NCBI RefSeq assembly: GCF_000454545.1
Contig: NZ_CM002139.1
Coordinates: forward strand, 851,939 to 863,816
From: Xanthomonas cassavae CFBP 4642
Lineage (GTDB): Bacteria > Pseudomonadota > Gammaproteobacteria > Xanthomonadales > Xanthomonadaceae
Length of the DNA stretch: 11,878 nt
Reading direction: 5' to 3'
Shown here: positions 7,177 through 11,878 of the stretch, piece by piece
How the letters are laid out: each line of letters begins with the position of its first letter
Position numbering within the stretch: the stretch's first letter is position 1
Translations under genes and position numbers: made by a program
Notes under the pieces: model-generated
Told to the model about the DNA's origin: nothing
The model's database searches: none
The model's input: only the letters and a program-made list of their open reading frames with translations

Positions 7177-7830
7177 CTAGAGCCGGTACGCCACCGTCTT
7201 CATCAGCTTGGAGGCCAGGGCCATGGCGCTGGGGATCGGTGGGGGGAGGATGCGGGCGCCGGCATGTTCTGCGTGGTCGGCGTGGCGGGCTTCGTCGATC
7301 TTCATCACGCGAAGGATGGCGCGGCTGCGTTGGTCGATCTGCGGCAGGGTTTCCAGGTGCTCGTCCAGGTGGGCTTCCACCTGGCGCTCGGTTTCGACCA
7401 CGAAGCCCAGGCTCCAGTCGTCGCCGCGCAGTCCGGCCAGTGCGCCGAGCGCGTAGCTGCCGGCGTACCAGAGCGGGTTGAACAGGCTGGGGCGGCTGTC
7501 CAGCTCGTGCAGGCGGTCGGCGCACCAGGCCAGGTGGTCGGTCTCTTCCTGCGCCGCTTCGAGCAGGTGCTGCTGGGTATGGGCATCACGGGCGACCGCG
7601 GCCTGGCCGAAGTACAGGCCCTGCGCGCAGACCTCGCCGACGTGGTTGATGCGCATCAGCCCGGCGGCATGCTCACGCTGCGGGGCCGTCAATTCGGCGT
7701 CCGGGGTGTCGGCAGCGGGGTTGGGGCGCTGCGCGGGCGGGTTGCCGAACACCGTTTCCAGCGCGCGCTGGGCTTCGATCAGCAGCCGGTCGAGCGGGTT
7801 CTGCAGTCGGATAGGGGAGGTCTGGGTCAT
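7177..7830 (-). CDS. coq7: 2-polyprenyl-3-methyl-6-methoxy-1,4-benzoquinone monooxygenase (Coq7)
   Basis: Coq7 hydroxylates demethoxyubiquinone in the last ring hydroxylation of ubiquinone synthesis, at the inner face of the membrane. The ATG at 7828-7830 gives 217 residues, matching bacterial Coq7. The carboxylate-bridged diiron site is complete: Glu66 in [12 protein letters not shown], the ExxH pair Glu96/His99 (EETDHL), Glu146 in VVETER, and the second ExxH pair Glu180/His183 ([11 protein letters not shown]). A hydrophobic patch at 120-133 may help membrane association. The open frame continues upstream toward rplM, but that part is antisense to the rplM promoter. No good Shine-Dalgarno is visible. 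Among proteobacteria Coq7 substitutes for the flavin enzyme UbiF. Confidence 0.93.
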   Translation of the reverse strand: MTQTSPIRLQNPLDRLLIEAQRALETVFGNPPAQRPNPAADTPDAELTAPQREHAAGLMRINHVGEVCAQGLYFGQAAVARDAHTQQHLLEAAQEETDHLAWCADRLHELDSRPSLFNPLWYAGSYALGALAGLRGDDWSLGFVVETERQVEAHLDEHLETLPQIDQRSRAILRVMKIDEARHADHAEHAGARILPPPIPSAMALASKLMKTVAYRL

Positions 7831-7892
7831 GCCCGGATTCTGGCCTTCGGCCGCGCCGCTGCCAACCGCCAGCCGCTGCCTGGTTGGGCAAC

Positions 7893-7921
7893 TTGCGCCG
7901 CCCCGGGCTGTCCCGTACAAT
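7893..7921 (+). promoter_or_regulatory. Sigma70 promoter of rplM-rpsI
   Basis: TTGCGC (7893-7898) and TACAAT (7916-7921) are separated by 17 bases, about 90 bases before the rplM ATG. The leader between them and rplM shows no obvious ribosomal-protein binding structure. Confidence 0.75.
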
Positions 7922-8011
7922 CCCGCCTCTTCTGTTTCGCCTTCACAACGCGTGGCAAAGTTCCAGCGGTCATTGCCGCTGCAATCCGCCCGACCACTCA
8001 AGAGTTTTCTC

Positions 8012-8440
8012 ATGACTACGTTCACCGCCAAGTCCGAGACCGTCCAGCGCGACTGGTATCTCGTCGACGCCGCCGGCAAGACGCTCGGCCGTCTGTCCAC
8101 CGAACTGGCCCGTCGCCTGCGCGGCAAGCACAAGCCGGTTTATACCCCTCACGTCGATACCGGCGATTACCTGGTGGTGATCAACGCCGAGAAGATCGTC
8201 GTCACGGGCAATAAGCTCAAAGACAAGAAGTATCACCGCTTCACCGGCTACATCGGTAACTTGAAGACCGAGAGCCTGGAGCAGGCGCTGGAGCGCCACC
8301 CGGAGCGCGTGATCGAAATCGCCGTCAAGGGCATGCTGCCGAAGGGCCCCCTGGGCCGCACCATGTACCGCAAGCTCAAGGTCTATTCGGGTGCCGAGCA
8401 TCCGCACGCCGCCCAGCAGCCGCAAGTTCTGGATATCTAA
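8012..8440 (+). CDS. rplM: 50S ribosomal protein L13
   Basis: L13 is an early assembly protein of the large ribosomal subunit that binds 23S rRNA. The product is 142 residues, the standard length. It starts [20 protein letters not shown] and contains [32 protein letters not shown] and the family signature [20 protein letters not shown] near the C-terminus. The start ATG at 8012 has AAGAG 7 bases upstream. The stop is 2 bases before rpsI, the conserved rplM-rpsI pair. Confidence 0.97.
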   Translation: MTTFTAKSETVQRDWYLVDAAGKTLGRLSTELARRLRGKHKPVYTPHVDTGDYLVVINAEKIVVTGNKLKDKKYHRFTGYIGNLKTESLEQALERHPERVIEIAVKGMLPKGPLGRTMYRKLKVYSGAEHPHAAQQPQVLDI

Positions 8441-8442
8441 TC

Positions 8443-8835
8443 ATGGCTATCACGCAAAACTACGGCACTGGCCGCCGCAAGTCCTCCACCGCTCGCGTGT
8501 TCCTGCGCAAGGGCACTGGCAAGATCACCGTCAACGACCGTCCGCTGGACGAGTTCTTCGGCCGTGAAACCGCGCGGATGATCGTGCGTCAGCCGCTGGA
8601 GCTCACCAAGAACACCGAGAGCTTCGACATCCTGGTCACCGCTTCCGGCGGCGGCACCACCGGCCAGGCCGGTGCGATCCGTTTGGGCATCGCGCGTGCG
8701 CTGGTCGAGTACGACGAAACCCTGAAGTCCGAACTGCGCAAGGCCGGCTTCATGACCCGTGACGCCCGTGAAGTCGAGCGTAAGAAGGTCGGTCTGCACA
8801 AGGCCCGTCGTGCGACCCAGTTCTCCAAGCGCTGA
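8443..8835 (+). CDS. rpsI: 30S ribosomal protein S9
   Basis: S9 is a small-subunit protein whose C-terminal tail reaches the P-site tRNA. At 130 residues it has the expected length. It contains [14 protein letters not shown] at the start, [19 protein letters not shown] in the core, and the basic C-terminal tail [11 protein letters not shown] that ends in the conserved Lys-Arg. It follows rplM with 2 bases between stop and start and has no strong Shine-Dalgarno of its own, so translational coupling is likely. An intrinsic terminator follows. Confidence 0.97.
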   Translation: MAITQNYGTGRRKSSTARVFLRKGTGKITVNDRPLDEFFGRETARMIVRQPLELTKNTESFDILVTASGGGTTGQAGAIRLGIARALVEYDETLKSELRKAGFMTRDAREVERKKVGLHKARRATQFSKR

Positions 8836-8883
8836 TCCATCGCGTCTGGCGTGGGGTCCTTCGGGCGCCCACTGGGACCAAGC

Positions 8884-8909
8884 AAAAGCCCGGCTTCGGC
8901 CGGGCTTTT
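8884..8909 (+). terminator. Intrinsic terminator of rplM-rpsI
   Basis: The stem AAAAGCCCGGC (8884-8894) pairs perfectly with 8899-8909 around a TTCG loop. The 3' arm ends in TTTT, and the A-run makes it potentially bidirectional. It lies 48 bases after the rpsI stop. Confidence 0.93.
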
Positions 8910-9100
8910 GTCGTTTGGAGTCTCGGCCCGCGCCGTGTTGGCCCGGGCTCGATTTGGATGGCAGGGTTGGGTGGTGGTTGTCGCGTTGGATCGTTCGCGA
9001 TCCCGTCACTCAATGCGGCATTCAGCGGGCTCGGAAGGCGATCACGGCCCGCCCGCAGTTCAAGGCTTCACTGCGTCAGTTCTGCATCAACTGCCTGGTG

Positions 9101-9128
9101 AAAAAAGCCCCCTTGGAGTCCAAGGGGG
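9101..9128 (-). terminator. Second terminator downstream of the tRNA unit
   Basis: CCCCCTTGG (9108-9116) pairs with CCAAGGGGG (9120-9128) around a 3-nt loop. On the minus strand it is followed by C and six T (9101-9106), a classic intrinsic terminator about 150 bases after tRNA-Gln. Confidence 0.85.
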
Positions 9129-9170
9129 TGCGCCGACAGGCGCGGGGATGTGGAAGCGGAAGGGCCGGTG

Positions 9171-9220
9171 CCCGCACCTTGCGCAGCAAGGTGCGGGGCG
9201 CAGGCGCATGGCGCCTGCGC
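9171..9220. repeat. Two adjacent perfect hairpins
   Basis: CCCGCACCTTGC (9171-9182) pairs with 9186-9197 around GCA. Immediately next to it GCGCAGGCGC (9198-9207) pairs with 9211-9220 around ATG. No T-runs follow. They sit between the two tRNA terminators. Confidence 0.7.
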
Positions 9221-9226
9221 GAACCC

Positions 9227-9284
9227 GCAGCCAAACACACAAAAAGGCCGATCTTTCGATCGGCCTTTTTGTGTGTTTGGCTGC
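9227..9284 (-). terminator. 27-bp perfect inverted repeat at the tRNA-Gln 3' end, includes terminator
   Basis: The arms 9227-9253 and 9258-9284 are perfectly complementary over 27 bases around a TTTC loop. The core GGCCGATC stem flanked by A5 and T5 is an intrinsic terminator for the minus strand. The outer 14 bp extend beyond the T-run and include GGCTGC, part of the tRNA-Gln 3' end (9278-9284). Confidence 0.85.
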
Positions 9285-9352
9285 CCCGGATGGATTCGAA
9301 CCACCGAATGCCTGAGTCAGAGTCAGGTGCCTTACCGCTTGGCGACGGGGCA
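9278..9352 (-). tRNA. tRNA-Gln (anticodon CTG)
   Basis: Read on the minus strand, a 75-nt cloverleaf has acceptor arms TGCCCCG and CGGGGCA, discriminator G and an encoded CCA. The D-arm region is CGCCAAGCGGTAAGGC, and the T-arm contains GGTTCGAATCC. The anticodon stem CCTGA/TCAGG encloses the loop CTCTGAC, giving anticodon CTG, which reads CAG. The start TGCCCCG with a weak first pair (T-A) is typical of tRNA-Gln. It is the second gene of a Met-Gln unit. Confidence 0.95.
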
Positions 9353-9404
9353 ATAGAAACGTGTTGTCCCAGAGTATCGCATGCCTGCGCGGGCCTGGAT
9401 ACCT

Positions 9405-9481
9405 TGGTGGCTATGGGTGGACTCGAACCACCGACCCCAGCATTATGAGTGCTGTGCTCTAACCGGCTGAGCTACATAGCC
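9405..9481 (-). tRNA. tRNA-Met (elongator, anticodon CAT)
   Basis: A 77-nt cloverleaf on the minus strand with acceptor arms GGCTATG and CATAGCC, discriminator A and encoded CCA. The anticodon loop CTCATAA gives CAT. Overall it closely resembles E. coli elongator tRNA-Met, including TAGCTCAG in the D-arm and GGTTCGAGTCC in the T-arm. The paired first bases (G-C) argue against the initiator tRNA. A tRNA-Ile2 with a modified CAT anticodon is less likely. Confidence 0.93.
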
Positions 9482-9494
9482 TAGGGAGCCGGCA

Positions 9495-9523
9495 ATTCTC
9501 GCGATGCGGTCGCGTGTTGTCAA
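9495..9523 (-). promoter_or_regulatory. Sigma70 promoter of the tRNA-Met/tRNA-Gln unit
   Basis: On the minus strand TTGACA (9518-9523) and GAGAAT (9495-9500) are separated by 17 bases. The -10 ends 13 bases before the mature tRNA-Met 5' end. Confidence 0.85.
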
Positions 9524-9599
9524 GCATTTCGTTTTCAGCTTGTGAGCCGGGCGTCGCCGTGGCAGAGTCGGTGACAGTAGATTTTCAGGAGTCCGCATC

Positions 9600-10217
9600 G
9601 TGATCGATCCGGACGGTTTCCGGCCTAACGTCGGCATCGTGCTGATGCGCAAGGACGGTCAGGTGTTCTGGGCACGTCGCGTGCGCAGGGACGGCTGGCA
9701 GTTCCCGCAAGGTGGCATGAACACCGACGAGACCCCCGTTGAAGCCATGTACCGCGAGCTGCGCGAAGAAACCGGGTTGTTGCCCGAGCATGTGGAATTG
9801 CTCGGCGCCACCCCTGGCTGGCTGCGCTATCGCCTGCCGAGCCGTGCGGTGCGCCGCAACGAGCGGCAGGTGTGCATCGGTCAGAAGCAGGTATGGTTTC
9901 TGCTGCAGTTCACTGGCGACGAATCCCATCTCAGGCTCGACCACACCGATACCCCGGAGTTCGATCACTGGCGCTGGGTGGATTTCTGGTATCCGGTCGA
10001 GCACGTGGTGATGTTCAAGCGCGGCGTCTACGCGCGTGCGCTCCGCCATCTGGCACCGCTGGCGCAGAATCTGGCGGGGCCGGCTGCGGTCGGCGTGATG
10101 CCGCAGCGTGCGCTGGAAGCATGGCTGCCGGGCAGCAGCGCGGCGGGTCACGACAGCCCGCGCAAGCGCCCACGCAAGCGAGGCGGGCCTCGGCAGGCTC
10201 GAATTAATAATGATTAA
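9600..10217 (+). CDS. rppH: RNA pyrophosphohydrolase (Nudix family)
   Basis: RppH removes pyrophosphate from the 5' end of triphosphorylated mRNA, which opens it to RNase E decay. The start is a GTG at 9600 with AGGAG (9587-9591) 8 bases upstream, giving [20 protein letters not shown], the usual family N-terminus. The Nudix box GX5EX7REUXEEXGU is complete (Gly38 to Leu60, with Arg52, Glu53, Glu56 and Glu57). GWQFPQGG precedes it and KQVWFLL and [10 protein letters not shown] follow, as in E. coli RppH. The product is 205 residues. The last 25 or so form a basic tail ([10 protein letters not shown]) that E. coli RppH lacks in this form and that may bind RNA. It lies next to the divergent tRNA unit. 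Confidence 0.93.
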   Translation: MIDPDGFRPNVGIVLMRKDGQVFWARRVRRDGWQFPQGGMNTDETPVEAMYRELREETGLLPEHVELLGATPGWLRYRLPSRAVRRNERQVCIGQKQVWFLLQFTGDESHLRLDHTDTPEFDHWRWVDFWYPVEHVVMFKRGVYARALRHLAPLAQNLAGPAAVGVMPQRALEAWLPGSSAAGHDSPRKRPRKRGGPRQARINND

Positions 10218-10221
10218 CGTT
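10203..10221 (+). promoter_or_regulatory. Candidate Fur box upstream of bfd
   Basis: AATAATGATTAACGTTTAG matches about 12 of 19 positions of the GATAATGATAATCATTATC consensus. The first two hexamers fit well and the last poorly. It overlaps the end of rppH and lies just upstream of the bfd -35. Confidence 0.45.
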
Positions 10222-10226
10222 TAGAA

Positions 10227-10255
10227 TTGACACCCATTCTCGTTTGCGGTGCAAT
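10227..10255 (+). promoter_or_regulatory. Sigma70 promoter of bfd
   Basis: A perfect TTGACA (10227-10232) is followed after 17 bases by TGCAAT (10250-10255), 42 bases before the bfd start codon. Confidence 0.75.
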
Positions 10256-10297
10256 CAGTATCGGTCCTCTCCGGATCGCCAGCACCCGACCAATACC

Positions 10298-10513
10298 GTG
10301 TACGTCTGCATCTGTAATGGGGTCACCGACCACCAGATCCGCGAAGCGGCCGACAACGGCTGTGTCAGTCTGGCCGAGCTGACCATGCGGACCGGCTGCG
10401 GGTCCAACTGCGGGTCCTGCCTGGACATGGCGGCCGACCTGCTGAGCCAGGCACACGCGATGCGCGCTTTGCCGCTGCCGTTGCCGTTGCTGGGGTTGGC
10501 CAGCGCCGCCTGA
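10298..10513 (+). CDS. bfd: Bacterioferritin-associated ferredoxin
   Basis: Bfd is a small [2Fe-2S] protein that passes electrons to bacterioferritin so that stored ferric iron is released. The GTG at 10298 gives 71 residues starting MYVCICNGVTDHQIREAA, the usual family start. The frame is open to 10244, but the extra 18 residues look unrelated. The four cluster ligands Cys4, Cys6, Cys38 and Cys41 (CIC and NCGSC) match the E. coli positions exactly. The C-terminus is a low-complexity Leu/Pro tail (about 55-67) from a run of CTGCCG/TTGCCG codons. No good Shine-Dalgarno precedes the GTG. bfr lies downstream on the same strand after 392 bases. A promoter and Fur-like box upstream fit induction by iron starvation. 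Confidence 0.92.
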   Translation: MYVCICNGVTDHQIREAADNGCVSLAELTMRTGCGSNCGSCLDMAADLLSQAHAMRALPLPLPLLGLASAA

Positions 10514-10905
10514 GGCGTTGCTGCGCACGGCGCAATGCCCGTTCGATGGGCGTGGTGTCGCCTGTTACAACGTCCTGCTACAACGTTCTGAGGCTTTGTT
10601 GACCGGGACCCTCGTTGGCTTGTGGGTCGCCGCTGGAGACCATCCCTGGAGGAGATGCTGCCTGTGCGCGGGCGCCTTTCATCTTTCTCGACTGGTGCCT
10701 TGGCGCCTTGGGCGGTTGTCGATCGGCGCGCGCTGCCGATCCTGCCAGGCCTTTAACTGCGGCAGATCGTGGATCGGTTCAATCTGTCGTGGTTGCGGCC
10801 AGGGTCGCCTCGCCAGGCATCATGTAACTGATCACGATTCGCGTTCCTTCATGTGCCGCGCCAACGCGTTAGAGTGCGGCCGGCTCACTGTCTCGGAGAC
10901 ATCGC
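10514..10905 (+). other. Intergenic region between bfd and bfr
   Basis: About 390 bases without a convincing gene. A 172-codon open frame crosses into bfr out of phase, lacks a start signal and reads as noncoding. Visible items are a short imperfect direct repeat (TACAACGTCCTG at 10566-10577 and TACAACGTTCTG at 10579-10590) and a weak bfr promoter. No terminator with a T-run was found after bfd. Confidence 0.55.
10847..10875 (+). promoter_or_regulatory. Weak candidate promoter of bfr
   Basis: CTTCAT (10847-10852), a 17-base spacer and TAGAGT (10870-10875) lie 30 bases before the bfr ATG. Both hexamers are imperfect. Confidence 0.3.
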
Positions 10906-11376
10906 ATGAAGGGCGATACCAAGGTCATCGAGTACCTCAACAAGGTGCTCTACAACGAACTCACTGCGATCAACCAGTACTTCCTGCACGCCAAGATGCT
11001 GAAGAACTGGGGCCTGAAAGAACTGGCCGAGCATGAGTACAAGGAATCCATCGACGAAATGAAGCATGCGGACAAGTTGTCCGACCGCATCCTGTTTCTC
11101 GAAGGGCTGCCGAATTTCCAGGCGCTGGGCAAGCTGCGCATCGGCGAAAACCCCACCGAAATGTTCCGCTGCGATCTGGCGCTGGAGCGCGAGGCGGTGG
11201 CGGTGCTGCGCGAGGCGGTGGCCTATGCGGAGACCGTCAACGACTACGTCAGCCGCCAGTTGCTGGTGGACATCCTGGAGTCGGAAGAAGAGCACATCGA
11301 CTGGCTGGAAACCCAGCTGGATCTGGTCGCGCGCATCGGCGAACCGAATTACCTGCTGACCAAGCTGGACGACTGA
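10906..11376 (+). CDS. bfr: Bacterioferritin
   Basis: Bacterioferritin forms a 24-subunit shell that oxidises and stores iron and carries haem between subunit pairs. The 156-residue product has the full ferroxidase centre, Glu18, Glu51, His54, Glu94, Glu127 and His130, and the haem ligand Met52 in DEMKHAD. It starts [20 protein letters not shown], as in E. coli Bfr. The ATG at 10906 is preceded by GGAG with 7 bases between. It probably exchanges electrons with the product of bfd upstream, but the 392-base gap suggests a separate promoter. Confidence 0.97.
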   Translation: MKGDTKVIEYLNKVLYNELTAINQYFLHAKMLKNWGLKELAEHEYKESIDEMKHADKLSDRILFLEGLPNFQALGKLRIGENPTEMFRCDLALEREAVAVLREAVAYAETVNDYVSRQLLVDILESEEEHIDWLETQLDLVARIGEPNYLLTKLDD

Positions 11377-11797
11377 GTCCGGCAAGCGCTGTGCTGCTGC
11401 CGGTGCAGCGGGCTAGGTTGGTGACGGCAGGTTGGGATGGGGAAGGGCGATGGGCTGCGGGTGCTTGGCGTGGCCGTAGCTATCCAGCGAGACGTGCGCG
11501 GCGCAGGTGGATTTGCCGGTAGCGTCGTTTCAATCTCCATTGCGATGGAGGCAGGGCTTGTGATTCCTTTGCCGTGTGACGCTGCTGCGCCGTTCGATGC
11601 CCGGCGCGTTGGGCATGGATGCTCGGTGAGCTGCACGCGCGTGGGGCAATGAGGTGGTGGTGACCTGACGCGCTTCCAGACCTGCGGTTTGATGGTGCGT
11701 GCTGGATGCAGATGGCGCTGCGCGGGGCGCGCTGTTTATCGCTTCGCTCCGTACCCTCACCCCAACCCCTCTCCCGCCGGGAGAGCAACTGTCTTGA
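11377..11797. other. Gene-poor region between bfr and the IS110 end
   Basis: About 420 bases with no supported gene. Frames on both strands are short and lack family sequence. A small hairpin (CTCCAT/ATGGAG, 11535-11550) and the REP-like repeat near 11755-11785 are the only structures I see. Confidence 0.6.
11755..11785. repeat. REP-like palindromic repeat, truncated
   Basis: The run CCTCACCCCAACCCC leads into the hairpin CTCTCCC-GCC-GGGAGAG (11769-11785). In Xanthomonas and relatives this sequence often continues symmetrically as GGGTTGGGGTGAGG. Here the right half stops after GGGAGAG, where sequence attributed to the IS begins. Confidence 0.6.
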
Positions 11798-11827
11798 TCA
11801 ACTGGCGGCGGCAGCCGCCAGTTGATC
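11796..11827. repeat. Perfect 14-bp palindrome across the transposase stop codon
   Basis: GATCAACTGGCGGC (11796-11809) and its exact complement (11814-11827) flank a GGCA loop. It covers the last codons and stop of the transposase frame. No T-run is seen. Confidence 0.85.
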
Positions 11828-11878
11828 CCGCATTTTGGCGTTGAGGATGACCAGCAACTTGCGTATGGCCGCCACCAG
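11798..11878 (-). CDS. IS110-family transposase, C-terminal fragment (runs off the window)
   Basis: Reading the minus strand in from the window edge gives 26 codons and a TGA at 11798-11800. The peptide LVAAIRKLLVILNAKMRDQ is the typical end of IS110-family transposases (the Transposase_20 domain tail, usually A-L-V-A-x-x-R-K-L-L-x-I-L-N). The last residues, Leu-(Ala)5-Ser, come from the palindrome at 11796-11827 and may be a variant end. The stop lies only about 12 bases from a truncated REP-like repeat, which fits the short 3' flank of IS110-group elements. The rest of the element, including the DEDD catalytic domain and any bridge RNA region, is outside the window. Confidence 0.75.
   Translation of the reverse strand: MVAAIRKLLVILNAKMRDQLAAAAAS

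Larger units (their letters stand above)
8836..9277. other. Gene-free stretch between rpsI and the tRNA unit
   Basis: About 440 bases hold the rpsI terminator (8884-8909) and four minus-strand hairpins downstream of tRNA-Gln. Between 8910 and 9100 I see nothing recognisable. The short frames here are caused by the palindromes and are not genes. Confidence 0.7.

Noticed and set aside
8759..9448. 229-codon plus-strand frame crossing the rpsI end, the terminators and both tRNA genes
   Set aside because: It is antisense to tRNAs and passes through hairpins. Segments such as MDSNHR and MGGLEPPTPAL are the well-known false peptides from tRNA antisense strands.
10518..11036. 172-codon plus-strand frame running into bfr
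   Set aside because: It overlaps the start of bfr out of frame, has no Shine-Dalgarno, and reads as low-complexity Cys/Arg-rich sequence.
11437..11652. Possible small gene between bfr and the IS110 end
   Set aside because: 71 codons with no start signal or recognisable sequence, and competing frames of similar length exist on the other strand.
1..11878. CRISPR array, prophage or toxin-antitoxin module
   Set aside because: No regularly spaced repeats, integrase, phage structural gene or paired small toxin and antitoxin frames were found.

Overview
The window is chromosomal DNA from a Xanthomonas-like gammaproteobacterium (Lysobacteraceae). The evidence is high-GC coding sequence, a Clp-type CRP/FNR regulator almost identical to the Xanthomonas campestris protein as I remember it, and a familiar neighbourhood: trpG/trpD/trpC, clp divergent from speD, rplM-rpsI, a Gln/Met tRNA pair, rppH, bfd and bfr. 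No homology search was run. Family calls rest on reading the translated sequences.

Layout. (1) 1-472: an AT-richer accessory stretch carrying the C-terminal remnant of a RelA/SpoT-domain protein. It ends 3 bases before trpG and contains the trpG ribosome binding site. (2) 476-4620: a tryptophan-pathway cluster, trpG, a flavin-reductase-like gene, trpD, trpC and a PgpC-like HAD phosphatase whose start overlaps the trpC stop. (3) 4990-6614: clp (minus strand, with a strong terminator) and speD (plus strand, GTG start), sharing a 137-bp divergent control region with a 13-bp palindrome. (4) 6668-7093: a two-hairpin guanidine-II (mini-ykkC) riboswitch whose second hairpin overlaps an intrinsic terminator, followed by sugE/gdx. 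(5) 7177-7830: coq7 on the minus strand. (6) 7893-8909: a clear promoter, rplM-rpsI and a terminator. (7) 9101-9523: a minus-strand tRNA-Met(CAT) and tRNA-Gln(CTG) unit with its promoter, followed by four strong hairpins. One is a 27-bp perfect inverted repeat that includes the 3' end of tRNA-Gln. (8) 9600-11376: rppH, then the iron pair bfd (promoter with a Fur-like box) and bfr. (9) 11377-11878: a gene-poor stretch ending in a REP-like half palindrome that abuts the 3' end of an IS110-family transposase gene running off the window.

How it works together. Most of the window is housekeeping: tryptophan, spermidine and ubiquinone synthesis, ribosomal proteins, tRNAs, mRNA decapping and iron storage, plus the virulence regulator Clp. 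The accessory signals lie at the two edges (the RelA/SpoT remnant and the IS110 end). The best regulatory finding is the guanidine riboswitch with an overlapping terminator in front of the guanidinium exporter. I saw no CRISPR array and no clearly new multi-gene system.
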